Assembly: GCF_036226765.1 (NCBI RefSeq)
Contig: NZ_CP109017.1
Coordinates: 7,317,001 to 7,381,000 of the forward strand
Source: Streptomyces sp. NBC_00670
Lineage (GTDB): Bacteria > Actinomycetota > Actinomycetes > Streptomycetales > Streptomycetaceae
DNA length: 64,000 nucleotides
Direction of reading: 5' to 3'
Shown: one piece after another, positions 8,536 to 16,404 of the stretch
Layout: each line of letters begins with the position of its first letter
Position numbering within the stretch: position 1 is the stretch's first letter
Notes under the pieces: model-generated
Told to the model about the DNA's origin: nothing
Databases searched by the model: none
What the model saw: only the letters and a program-made list of their open reading frames with translations
Translations under genes and position numbers: made by a program

Positions 8536-8625
8536 ACTGGAACGATACTGGCCTGAAAACTGGCCGTCAATGGTCTGCCTCTGGTATTTATCTGGTATGG
8601 CAACTCACTGGTACGGTACTGGTAT
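8536..8625 (+). repeat. Phased ACTGG(T) repeat array (putative GntR operator)
   Basis: Eight degenerate octamers of the form ACTGGTAT stand at 8536, 8547, 8559, 8569, 8580, 8591, 8607 and 8618. Neighbours are 10-12 bases apart (one step is 16), that is, one helical turn. Copies: ACTGGAAC, ACTGGCCT, ACTGGCCG, AATGGTCT, TCTGGTAT, TCTGGTAT, ACTGGTAC, ACTGGTAT. The half-site ACTGGT resembles the DasR-type operator half (ACTGGTCTAGACCAGT) of the HutC/GntR family, but here the copies are direct, not inverted. The array covers the operon promoter on one side and the start codon of the GntR gene on the other. Confidence 0.6.
8542..8570 (-). promoter_or_regulatory. Promoter of the kbaZ/SIS/kinase operon
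   Basis: Read on the minus strand, TTGACG (8570-8565) and TATCGT (8547-8542) are separated by exactly 17 bases, a good match to the main vegetative promoter. The start of transcription would be near 8535, leaving about 68 bases of leader before the ATG at 8466. Three copies of the ACTGG repeat overlap the spacer and the -10 box, so a bound GntR protein would block this promoter. Confidence 0.62.
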
Positions 8626-9424
8626 GGCCGCCTCGGACTCCGCCCTCCCGCAGGGACTCCTCAGCAACGACGCCCTCCCGCTGTACGCCCAGGTCGCCGC
8701 GCGCCTCCTCGACGACATCTCCGGCGACGGCGCCCGGCCCGGCGACCGCCTCCCCTCGGAGCGCGCGCTGGCCGGCCGCTACGGCGTCTCCCGCGTCACG
8801 ATGCGCGCGGCGCTCAACGAACTGGCCTCGCGCGACGTCATCGCCTCCGCACCGGCCCGCGGCTGGTTCCTCGCCGAGGGCATCACCCGCGTCCTGTCCG
8901 CACCGCGCCGCCCTGCGGGCGCCACGGGCCCCGCCGGGGGCCGCACGGTGCAGGGCTTCGCCGACTACGCCGAACAGCACGGCTTCCGCATCCGTGCGGA
9001 GGTCCTGGAGTCGGAGGTGCGCCCGGCCACCGTCCGGGAGGCCGAGCGGCTGCGCATCGGCCCCGGCGCCGACCTCTTCGAGATGCGCCGCGTCCGCTAC
9101 CTGGACGACCGTGTCGTCGTACTGGAGCACAACCGGCTGCCCCTCGAACTGTGCCCGCTGCTCGCCGAGACGGACTTCTCCAAGGACTCCCTCTTCGCCA
9201 CCCTGCGCCGCGCGGACCCGCCCCAACTGCCGCGCGTCGCCGACTACTCGGTGGAGGCGCGGCAGCCCACGGACGTGGAGCGCGAGCTGCTGGAGATCAC
9301 GGACGCCACGCCGGTCCTGGTGGCGACGCAGCTCGCCTTCAACCAGTACTCCCAGCCCCTGGAGCTCACGGCGGCCATATACCGGGGCGACCGGTACCAC
9401 TTCCGCGCGTCCATCACCGGCTGA
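8624..9424 (+). CDS. GntR-family (HutC/DasR-type) transcriptional regulator
   Basis: 266 residues. Residues 20-85 form the GntR winged helix (LPSERALAGRYGVSRVTMRAALNELASRDVI); the rest is a UTRA/HutC effector domain with R-VRYLDDRVVVLEHNRLP and a C-terminal YRGDRYHFRASI motif seen in DasR-like proteins that sense sugar phosphates. ATG 8624 is chosen because the conserved part starts about 15 residues later and TACGGT (8612-8617) would be a -10 box 6 bases before it, giving a leaderless message; an ATG at 8597 in the same frame is the alternative. No Shine-Dalgarno precedes either. It is divergent from the amino-sugar operon and is probably its repressor, bound to the phased repeats. Confidence 0.85.
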   Translation: MAASDSALPQGLLSNDALPLYAQVAARLLDDISGDGARPGDRLPSERALAGRYGVSRVTMRAALNELASRDVIASAPARGWFLAEGITRVLSAPRRPAGATGPAGGRTVQGFADYAEQHGFRIRAEVLESEVRPATVREAERLRIGPGADLFEMRRVRYLDDRVVVLEHNRLPLELCPLLAETDFSKDSLFATLRRADPPQLPRVADYSVEARQPTDVERELLEITDATPVLVATQLAFNQYSQPLELTAAIYRGDRYHFRASITG

Positions 9425-9488
9425 CGCGGGCGGCCCGGCAGACGGCGGCCCGCCCCGCCCGGTGTCCGCCGCCCGCCCCGCCGTCCGC

Positions 9489-10463
9489 TCACGCGCGGCG
9501 GACGGCGTTCGGTGTCGCGCCGTAGCGTGTGCGGAAGGTCCTGATGAAGTGGCTGCTGTCGGTGAAGTGCCACCGCGCCGCCAGCTCCGACACGGTGAGC
9601 GACGTGGACAGCAGCTCCGCCCTGGCCCGGTCCAGCCGCCGCTCGCGCACATGTCCCATGACCGAGGTGGCCTCCTGGGCGAACGCGCGGTGCAGCGTAC
9701 GGACGGACACGTGCAGCGCGGCCGCGATCGCCCCGGGATCCAGGTCCGGGTCGGTGAGCCGGCGCTCAACGTACTCCGTCGCGGCCCGCACCAGGGCCGG
9801 CGAGAACGGGGGGTCGTCCACGACCCGGTCGCTCAGCACCCCGTGGAACAGTTCGACGGCGGCGTCGCGGGCCGCCCCCGAAGCGGCGGGGCCGAGCCCG
9901 TCGGCCACGTCGGCCCAGGCGCGCAGGTGGGCGAAGAGCAGCCGTACGGCGGGGGCGCGGTGCTCGGCCGTCACCACGTTCCTGCGGGCGGGGAAGCGGA
10001 TGTCCCGCGCGGGCAGGCCGAGCGCGACCGCCCGCGTGCCCCGCGCCACCGTGAAGTCCCACGGCTCGTCGTTCCGGCGGACGCACAGCAGCCCGGCACC
10101 CGCCGCGGACGTCCGCCCCGCCGAGGTGAACCGCCACTCGCCGCGCACCGTCAGATGCGCCATGATCCGGTCCTCGTGGTGGCCGTGCAGCCCGCCGGTG
10201 CTGCCCGCGACCGCGTCGCTGTACTGGTCCTCGAGGCGGAGGTCACCCAGGTTCCGCAGCCGGATGCGGACCCGGTACGCGCCCTCGCTCCGCCGGGGCA
10301 GCGTCAGGGGAGGGGGCGGTACCAGCTCTCCCGCCTGCCGCCGCCACCGCTCCCGCAGCACATGGTCGCGGCCGCTGTCGGCGTAGGGGACGGCGAGGTC
10401 GATCGTGAAGCCGCCCGAGGCGTCGTCGCTCGGCCACGGCGCCGGGCCGCCCTCGTCACGCAT
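9489..10463 (-). CDS. AraC-family transcriptional regulator
   Basis: 324 residues from the ATG at 10463. The C-terminal 100 residues hold two helix-turn-helix motifs (DPGAIAAALHVSVRTLHRAFAQE and SVSELAARWHFTDSSHFIRTFRTRYGATPNA-like), diagnostic of AraC/XylS. The N-terminal half resembles the AraC-binding-like domain (PF14525) found with such proteins in actinomycetes. A TTG start at 10499 in frame would add 12 residues but has no ribosome site; AGAGG lies 11 bases before 10463. It is divergent from the flavin monooxygenase gene and is its likely regulator. The inducing molecule is unknown. Confidence 0.87.
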   Translation of the reverse strand: MRDEGGPAPWPSDDASGGFTIDLAVPYADSGRDHVLRERWRRQAGELVPPPPLTLPRRSEGAYRVRIRLRNLGDLRLEDQYSDAVAGSTGGLHGHHEDRIMAHLTVRGEWRFTSAGRTSAAGAGLLCVRRNDEPWDFTVARGTRAVALGLPARDIRFPARRNVVTAEHRAPAVRLLFAHLRAWADVADGLGPAASGAARDAAVELFHGVLSDRVVDDPPFSPALVRAATEYVERRLTDPDLDPGAIAAALHVSVRTLHRAFAQEATSVMGHVRERRLDRARAELLSTSLTVSELAARWHFTDSSHFIRTFRTRYGATPNAVRRA

Positions 10464-10658
10464 GGGTCGTCCCGCCTCTTCTTCACTGTTCGTACTCAAT
10501 GGACAACACCGTTGGCTGCAGGGGTAGTTGGTTCCCCCTCTTCCGTACGGTCACGACGGCACGAGGATGCCGTTTCCTGGCACGGACGTGCAATGCGGCG
10601 CGTGCCGGACGGACAAGACTCCTGTCGTTCGCCACAGATCCCTGGGGGAGTGCATCCC
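10464..10658. promoter_or_regulatory. AraC/monooxygenase divergent intergenic region
   Basis: 195 bases between two divergent genes. It contains a short palindrome GCACGGACGTGC at 10580-10591, and a GGCACG (10579-10584) is matched by CGTGCC downstream. A strong GGGGGAG ribosome site (10644-10650) precedes the monooxygenase GTG. I cannot assign a promoter with confidence. Confidence 0.35.
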
Positions 10659-12080
10659 GTGTCCGCATCAGTTGACCCCGTCATCTCCGACGTCCCCGTC
10701 GTCTCCGTCTTCGAAGGGCTCGTCCACGCCGGGCCGCCCACCGCCGCACCCGTCCTGTTCGAGACGGCGTACGTCCTGGGCGGCAGCGTCGCGGGCCTGC
10801 TCGCCGCACGCGTGCTCGCCGACCACGCCCGCCACGTGGTCGTCGTCGAACGCGACGAGGTCACCACGGACGGCACGCCGCGCCGGGGAGTCCCGCAGGA
10901 CCAGCAGGTGCACACCCTGCTGCCCGCCGGCCTGCGGTGGATCGAACGCTGGCTGCCGGGCTTCTCGCAGGACGTGCGGGAACGAGGAGCCACCCTCACC
11001 GGGATCGACAGGGCCCGCACCGTCCTCGACGGGCACCCCCAGGCACCCAGCGGCGCCAACCTGACGGTGCTGGGCATCGGCCGGCCCCTCCTGGAGTCCC
11101 GCATCCGGGCCGCGGTCCTGGCCCTGCCCAACGTCTCCGCCCGGCACGCCCGCGCCACGGGGCTGCGCCACCGCGACGGCGCCGTCGACGGCGTCCGCCT
11201 CGTCGAGGACGGCACCGAGCGGGTGGCGGACGCGGACTTCGTCGTGGACGCGACGGGCCGCGCGAGCCGGCTCCCGGACTGGGTACGGCAGGACGGCTAC
11301 GACGAGCCGCCGCTCGAACGCCTGCCCGCCCCCATCAACTACGCGACCGCCCACTTCGCACGCCGCACGAGGACCGCCGACCTGGACGTCGCCCTCGCGC
11401 TGAGCATCCACTCGCCCGGGTACGACGCGGGCGGCGTCTCCGTCGCCGCGGTGAACGCCATCGAGGACGACCAGTGGATCGTCATGCTGATGGGATACGG
11501 CGAGGACCGGCCAGGCAGGACACTCGACGCGTTCCGCGCCGCGTGCGCCGAACTGCCGCCCCTGTTCGCCGAGGCCGTGAGCGGTGCCGTCACCCGCGAC
11601 ATCGTCACCTACCACCAGGCGGAGAGCAGACGGCGCACCTTCACCGGACCGGGCCGCTTCCCCGCCCGCCTGGTCGCCGTGGGCGACGCCGTCGCCTCCT
11701 TCAACCCGGTGCACGGACAGGGACTGAGTTCCGCCACCCTGCACGCCTCCTGCCTGTCCGCGTATCTGACGGGCAAGCCCGACCTCGCGGCGGCGGCCGC
11801 GGAGTTCTTCGCGCTCCAGCGGATCGTGGTCGACGCGGCCTGGGCGGTCTCCGCCGGTGGCGACGCCGCCCGCCACGACGCGCTCACCGGCGCCGAGGTG
11901 CCCGAGGAGGTCCGCCGACAGCGCTGGGCGATGGGCCAGTTGACGGCCGCGACACTCCACGACGGCGATCTCGCCCGGGCCTTCAACGACGTCTCGTTCA
12001 TGCTGCGCCACCCCGCCACCCTGGCCGACCCCGCCCTGCTGGAGCGCGCCGCCGCCGTCAACGAGGCGGCACGGGACTGA
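10659..12080 (+). CDS. FAD-dependent monooxygenase/hydroxylase
   Basis: 473 residues. The start is the GTG at 10659, eight bases after GGGGGAG; the frame is open far upstream but without conserved sequence. Domain features: an N-terminal FAD-binding loop (YVLGGSVAGLLAARVLADH, residues 29-47) with ERDEV closing the beta-alpha-beta unit; the DG-type motif VDATGRASRLPDW near residue 208; and the GD motif VGDAVASFNPVHGQG near residue 345 that contacts the FAD ribityl chain. These define the p-hydroxybenzoate hydroxylase-like group A flavoproteins, which oxygenate aromatic or polyene substrates using NAD(P)H and oxygen. The substrate is unknown; the divergent AraC gene suggests inducible use. A hairpin follows the stop. 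Confidence 0.85.
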   Translation: MSASVDPVISDVPVVSVFEGLVHAGPPTAAPVLFETAYVLGGSVAGLLAARVLADHARHVVVVERDEVTTDGTPRRGVPQDQQVHTLLPAGLRWIERWLPGFSQDVRERGATLTGIDRARTVLDGHPQAPSGANLTVLGIGRPLLESRIRAAVLALPNVSARHARATGLRHRDGAVDGVRLVEDGTERVADADFVVDATGRASRLPDWVRQDGYDEPPLERLPAPINYATAHFARRTRTADLDVALALSIHSPGYDAGGVSVAAVNAIEDDQWIVMLMGYGEDRPGRTLDAFRAACAELPPLFAEAVSGAVTRDIVTYHQAESRRRTFTGPGRFPARLVAVGDAVASFNPVHGQGLSSATLHASCLSAYLTGKPDLAAAAAEFFALQRIVVDAAWAVSAGGDAARHDALTGAEVPEEVRRQRWAMGQLTAATLHDGDLARAFNDVSFMLRHPATLADPALLERAAAVNEAARD

Positions 12081-12126
12081 CTCGGTTGCGTAACTCCCGT
12101 ATCCGTACGGGAACTTGAGCGGCACC

Positions 12127-12154
12127 TGAGGCGTCTGTGGTCTCGGACGCCTCA
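12127..12154 (+). terminator. Hairpin terminator candidate after the monooxygenase
   Basis: TGAGGCGTC (12127-12135) and GACGCCTCA (12146-12154) form a perfect 9-base stem with a 10-base loop. A smaller stem CCCGTA/TACGGG lies at 12096-12111. There is no T-tract, as is common in high-GC actinomycetes. Confidence 0.5.
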
Positions 12155-12227
12155 CGGGTGCCTCGTCCCCGGGCCGGGCTCCGCCGTACCTCTCGCACCT
12201 GCTCACCCGCCCCGGAGGCCCCTCCCG

Positions 12228-13118
12228 ATGCCGATCAACGAACTGAGCGGCGCGACCCAGTACGTCATGGACCTCCTGGGTATCTTCGCCTTCGCCCTGT
12301 CGGGCGCGTTCATCGCCGTACGACGGGACTTCGACGTCTTCGGCACGGTCATCCTGAGCGAGGCCGCCGGACTGGGCGGCGGCCTCTTCCGCGACCTCGT
12401 CCTCCAGGTGCCGCCGGCCGCCTTCACCGACCTCGGCTACTACTTCACCCCCGTCGTGGCCGCCGCCGTCGTCTACTTCGGCCACCGGCTCTACGACGAC
12501 CTCCTGGTGAGCAAGAGCGTCATCTTCGACGTGTCCGACGCCGGGGCCCTCGGACTGTTCAGCGTCACCGGCACCATCAAGGCCCTCGTCCATGGCTTCA
12601 ACCTCCCCGCCGCCGTCACCCTCGGTGCCGCGAGCGCCGTCGGCGGCGGCGTACTGGCCAGCGTCCTCGCCATGGAGGTGCCGTCCCTGCTGCGCTGGGA
12701 CCGCGACCTGTACGCACTGCCCGCCCTCGTCGGAGCGGGCTCGACCGCCGTCCTCCACCTCGCGGGACTGCTCGACGTCGGTACGGCCGTCGGCGCGTCG
12801 GTGTTCGCGATCTCCCTGCGGCTGCTCGCCCTGCGCTACGGCTGGCGCAGCCCGCGCTCGCACTTCTGGCGCAACCCCTTCTCCGGGATGCGGCACCAGG
12901 AGGCCGTGGAGCACGTAGGGCCGGGGGCACCCGTGTCGCCCGACGCGGACACCGTGCGGCTGAACCCCCACGAGGCGCACACGGTGCGGATCCAGATGCG
13001 GGACCTCGCCCGCGGCGCCGGCCGGTCCGTGCCGGACCCGCGGCTCGGCTGGCGCGGGCCCGCGCTCCCGCACCCCGGACACGAGGACGAAGCGGGCAAC
13101 GAGCCCCGCCGGCGCTGA
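12228..13118 (+). CDS. Trimeric intracellular cation channel-type (TRIC/UPF0126) membrane protein
   Basis: 296 residues. The first 205 residues contain about seven hydrophobic helices with two UPF0126 (YadS/YicG) repeats: LGIFAFALSGAFIAVRRDFDVFGTVILSEAAGLGGGLFRDL and a second copy FDVSDAGALGLFSVTG with AVTLGAASAVGGGVLA. The glycine-rich GGGLFRD and GGGVL pieces match the pore helices of prokaryotic TRIC potassium/cation channels. The last 90 residues are hydrophilic, Pro/Gly-rich and longer than in most family members; they are probably cytoplasmic. ATG start just after CGGAGG. It stands alone between the monooxygenase hairpin and a convergent esterase gene. Confidence 0.85.
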   Translation: MPINELSGATQYVMDLLGIFAFALSGAFIAVRRDFDVFGTVILSEAAGLGGGLFRDLVLQVPPAAFTDLGYYFTPVVAAAVVYFGHRLYDDLLVSKSVIFDVSDAGALGLFSVTGTIKALVHGFNLPAAVTLGAASAVGGGVLASVLAMEVPSLLRWDRDLYALPALVGAGSTAVLHLAGLLDVGTAVGASVFAISLRLLALRYGWRSPRSHFWRNPFSGMRHQEAVEHVGPGAPVSPDADTVRLNPHEAHTVRIQMRDLARGAGRSVPDPRLGWRGPALPHPGHEDEAGNEPRRR

Positions 13119-13153
13119 CGGGAGCGCGCCGCCCGGGCCGCCTCCGCCGTGCG

Positions 13154-14545
13154 TCAGGAGGCGCCGAGATACGTGGTGGCGTGGATCTCGTGGAGATGGA
13201 TGAGGACGTCGTGCGCCTCACCGAGCGCCATCTCGTACTGGTAGGTGTCGGGCCAGCCCGCGCCGATGTTGTAGGTGGTGTGCCGCTGGTCCAGCCAGGC
13301 CCGCACGGCGGGCGGGGCGGTGCGCGTGTCGAGGATGTAGTCGCGCCGGCGGGCCCGGTCCAGGGTGTACTCGTTCGAACCCGGCCGCGCGCCGCCGACC
13401 GTGCGGGTCCGCACCACGCCGTCGTCCGTGCCGAACGCCTTGAAGCTGCCCTCGTAGAAGGTGAAGCCGATGCTGACGTAGTCCGTGCCCAGCGCGTCAC
13501 GCAGGAACGCGCCCTCGGTCTTGGGGTAGCGCGGGTCGAACGAGTCGTAGGACACGTGCGTGTTGTGCGCCGACAGCAGGATCCGGTCGCCGGTGTGCCG
13601 GTGCCACCACAGCGTGTTCTCGGCCATCGTCCGGTCGCGGTACTTCATCATCCGCACGACCTGGGCGTCGTCGTTCGTGTCGAAGGAGAAGACCTGGGCC
13701 ATCTGATGCACGGCCCGGGCGTTCTGCACCGCCCACAGGCGGGCGCGGGCGTCCGCGCCGCGCCCCGGGCGCTGCTTCGCCAGCAGGTCGAGCACCTTCC
13801 CGGTGCGCTCGGCCCGGTCCTCGCGCTCGGCCAGGGACAGTTCGAGGTACTGCTTGCCGTACGTCGCGGCGTCGGTCGTGGGCCTCAGGCCTGAGTAGAG
13901 GGACGTGACCCGGTCCAGCAGTTCCGGGTGCGCGTCGGCCACGTAGTCGGTGATCCGGTCGTACAGCTCAGGACCGGCGTAGCCCATGTCGTCGCCCACG
14001 AAGTGCACCGGGTCGTGCGGGTGGTGGACGTTGTAGGCCCTGATCCACTCGATGAGGTCGCGGTAGTCCTGGTTGTTCCACAGGTCGTACGAGCCCTGGA
14101 ACTCGTCGTGCGCGATGTCCTCCAGGTTGCCCTTGCCGTGCACCACGTAGTCGTCGAGGCGCAGCCCGCTGCTCCAGGGCAGTTCCAGGGCGAAGGCGCG
14201 GAAGCCCTTCTCCTGGACGAGGTGGCGCAGCACCCGGTGCTTCATGCGGAAGAAGTCGGCGGAGCCGTGGGTGGCCTCGCCGAGCCCCACCACCTGGGCG
14301 TTCCCGATCATGGGGTTCAGTGCGCGCAGGTCCCGCAGACCGCTCTCGGGGTCGGTGGTGCGCAGGGTGTGGGCGCTGTCGTCGATGCCCCGCACCACCC
14401 GGTCGGCGGCGCGGCCGGAGCTGTCCGCCGCCGAGACCTGCGCCGGGGAGTGGGTCGCCGTGTCCGCCAGGGCCGGTGTGGCCGGGGCGAGGGTGGCGAG
14501 CGTGAGGAGTGCCGAGGGGATGAGGATGGCCGTGCGTCGTGTCAT
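13154..14545 (-). CDS. Secreted erythromycin esterase-family protein
   Basis: 463 residues. An N-terminal signal peptide (basic MTRRT, hydrophobic core, cleavage probably after PALA at about residue 27) predicts export. The mature protein shows VVGLGEATHGSADFFRMKHRVLRHL and FALELPWSS, then ILLSAHNTHVSYD, matching the Glu/His clusters of the erythromycin-esterase family (PF05139). Members hydrolyse macrolide lactones or unknown esters; many secreted actinomycete members have no known substrate, so macrolide resistance is only one possibility. The start at 14545 is set by the signal peptide. It is the last gene of a same-strand run hydrolase, XRE, methyltransferase, esterase, with a 154-base gap before it. 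Confidence 0.85.
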   Translation of the reverse strand: MTRRTAILIPSALLTLATLAPATPALADTATHSPAQVSAADSSGRAADRVVRGIDDSAHTLRTTDPESGLRDLRALNPMIGNAQVVGLGEATHGSADFFRMKHRVLRHLVQEKGFRAFALELPWSSGLRLDDYVVHGKGNLEDIAHDEFQGSYDLWNNQDYRDLIEWIRAYNVHHPHDPVHFVGDDMGYAGPELYDRITDYVADAHPELLDRVTSLYSGLRPTTDAATYGKQYLELSLAEREDRAERTGKVLDLLAKQRPGRGADARARLWAVQNARAVHQMAQVFSFDTNDDAQVVRMMKYRDRTMAENTLWWHRHTGDRILLSAHNTHVSYDSFDPRYPKTEGAFLRDALGTDYVSIGFTFYEGSFKAFGTDDGVVRTRTVGGARPGSNEYTLDRARRRDYILDTRTAPPAVRAWLDQRHTTYNIGAGWPDTYQYEMALGEAHDVLIHLHEIHATTYLGAS

Positions 14546-14699
14546 GGCCTCAGACTCCCGCGCGCGCCCCCGCGCCCACCAACCCATGCGCTGCCCACCT
14601 CGTGGTACAGCGGGCACCACCAGGAGCGGGGGGAACGCCGCAGCTTCGGCGTTCCCCCACACGTCCTGTGCGGCGGGCGGTGCAAAGCAGCCTGGCGGC

Positions 14700-15605
14700 T
14701 CAGGCGGTGCGGCGGGCCGCCCAGGCCGTGCGCGTGGTGCGCACCCCGAGATCCTTCCGGCGCGGCAGGGACCGCGGCCCGTCCGGGTCGAGCAGTTCGT
14801 CGAGCGCGGCCAGGTCCCGCGGCGACAGTTCGGGGGCGACACCGTCGCGGATCCGGCGCAGACTGCCCAGCGCGTAGCGGGCGACCGCGTCGTCGCCGGA
14901 CGGGATGTCCGTGCCCGGTTTCAGGTCGACGGCGAGGGTGCGTTCGTCCTCCACGGTGAACCCGGCGCCCGTCAGCAGGGTCGCCCAGTCGGCGTCGCGG
15001 TGGGGCAGGTGTGCGGCGTGGTGGCGGTCGAGCACGGCATGGCAGCGGTCCTCCAGGCCCGGGGCCGCCTCGGGGGCGTCGGCGGGCAGAAACCGGGGGA
15101 AGCCGGCCAGTTCGACGGCCGCCAGCAGCCCGCCCGGGGCCAGCAGACCGTGCACCCGGCGCAGCGCGCGCTCCGGATCGGCCATGTGGTGCAGGGAGGC
15201 CGACGCCCACACCAGGTCGGGAGTGCCCAGGTCGGGCCACTCGGCGGCGTCGAGGTCCGCCGTCACGGCGCGCACCCGGTCGGCGACGCCCGCCGCGGCC
15301 GCCTTCTCCCGCAACCGGTGCAGATGGGCGGCCGAGGAGTCGACGGCCGTCACCTCCGCCTGCGGGAAGCGCCTGAGCAGGGCGAAGGTGCCGGCGCCGG
15401 TGCCGCAGCCGAGATCGACGATGCGGCGGGGGCCGCTCCCGACGGGCAGCCAGTCGATGAGGGAGGCGAGGTGGTCGGCGAGCACCTCCGCGTCCAGGTC
15501 GAGCAGCTCCGACTGGTCGTCGGAGTCGTGCGTGTGCTCGTGCGTGTGCTCGTGCTCCTGGTGGGCGGCGTGGTGGTGTGTCGCGTGCGGGGAAGGGGGG
15601 TTCAT
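14700..15605 (-). CDS. Class I SAM-dependent methyltransferase with His-rich N-terminus
   Basis: 301 residues. Residues 60-75 contain the SAM-binding motif I (VDLGCGTGAGTFAL), followed by the acidic residue after strand 2 (VTAVDSS), motif IV (DLVWASASLHHM) and a typical seven-strand Rossmann pattern, so it methylates a small molecule or protein in the cytoplasm. The first 28 residues are unusual: nine histidines in a stretch with HHH, HEHTHEHTH and acidic residues, a likely metal-binding tail that the coding DNA builds from short repeats of GTGCTCGTGC type. The XRE-cupin regulator lies 109 bases upstream on the same strand. Substrate unknown. Confidence 0.85.
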   Translation of the reverse strand: MNPPSPHATHHHAAHQEHEHTHEHTHDSDDQSELLDLDAEVLADHLASLIDWLPVGSGPRRIVDLGCGTGAGTFALLRRFPQAEVTAVDSSAAHLHRLREKAAAAGVADRVRAVTADLDAAEWPDLGTPDLVWASASLHHMADPERALRRVHGLLAPGGLLAAVELAGFPRFLPADAPEAAPGLEDRCHAVLDRHHAAHLPHRDADWATLLTGAGFTVEDERTLAVDLKPGTDIPSGDDAVARYALGSLRRIRDGVAPELSPRDLAALDELLDPDGPRSLPRRKDLGVRTTRTAWAARRTA

Positions 15606-15714
15606 ACGGCCACGCTAAGCGGCCCGGCCGCGTACGGCCCGGCCGTTCCCCGCCTGGGCAAGGAAGAGGCGGACCGTGCTGCCGCACGCGCAAGAAGCGG
15701 GCGCCGAGGAGTGG

Positions 15715-16311
15715 TCAGGACGACGGGCGCGCGGGCCGGCCGGTGTCCTCGCCGCGCTGGTGGCCGCGGCGGGCATCGCGGTCGAAGATGCCCAGGATCT
15801 CGCACGGTCCGCCCTCCGCCCCGATCGCGTGCGGCAGCATCGTGGGGAACTCCGCCGCCTGGTTGGTCTCGATCCGCAGCCGCCGGTTGCCCAGCAGCAG
15901 GGTCGCGGTGCCGGACAGCACGACGAGCCATTCGTGGCCCGGGTGGGCCCGCATCCGGGAGGGGTTGCCGGGCGGCGGGTTGGTCATGCGCTGCCGTACG
16001 ACGGTCACGCCGGGCTGCGCCTTGAGCGGCCAGCTCTGCTGCCCGCGGGCCGCGTCGATCGCCGGGTGGGAGACGACGTCGTCGGCGGCGGTCTCGACCA
16101 GCTGGTCGAGGGAGGTGTCCAGCGCGCGGGCGAGGGTGACGAGCTGGTCCAGGGCCAGCCGCCGCCGTCCGGTCTCGATCCGGCTGAGCGTGGACTGGCT
16201 GAGCCTGGCCCGGGCGGCCAGTTCCTCCAGGGACCACCCCTGCGCCATCCGCAGGGCACGGATGCGCTTGCGCACCAGACTGTCCAGATCGCCGTCAGTG
16301 TCTTGCGTCAT
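15715..16311 (-). CDS. XRE-family regulator with C-terminal cupin
   Basis: 198 residues. An N-terminal XRE helix-turn-helix (RMAQGWSLEELAARARLSQSTLSRIETGRRRLALDQL, residues 20-55) is joined to a cupin domain (MRAHPGHEWLVVLSGTATLLLG, then LPHAIG) that probably binds a small ligand or metal. Such proteins repress or activate neighbouring metabolic genes. ATG 16311 is preferred; a start nine bases upstream (16320) is also possible. The gene precedes the methyltransferase on the same strand and probably regulates it and itself. Confidence 0.88.
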   Translation of the reverse strand: MTQDTDGDLDSLVRKRIRALRMAQGWSLEELAARARLSQSTLSRIETGRRRLALDQLVTLARALDTSLDQLVETAADDVVSHPAIDAARGQQSWPLKAQPGVTVVRQRMTNPPPGNPSRMRAHPGHEWLVVLSGTATLLLGNRRLRIETNQAAEFPTMLPHAIGAEGGPCEILGIFDRDARRGHQRGEDTGRPARPSS

Positions 16312-16404
16312 GAGCAGCATCGTATGCCGCACCGGCAACGCCTGCGCGCCCGCCGCTCCCGGAGCGCCCGGTCCGCGAGCGGCGTGGCGGCGCGGCAGTC
16401 GGTC

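Noticed and set aside
8994..10658. Long plus-strand open frame upstream of the monooxygenase
   Set aside because: It overlaps the AraC gene on the other strand and the GntR gene in another frame. It has high Arg/Pro/Gly content typical of shadow frames in GC-rich DNA; the conserved protein begins at the GTG at 10659.
13154..14545. Erythromycin esterase as a clear macrolide-resistance gene
   Set aside because: The protein is secreted and many actinomycete members of the family have unknown substrates; resistance is not supported by context.
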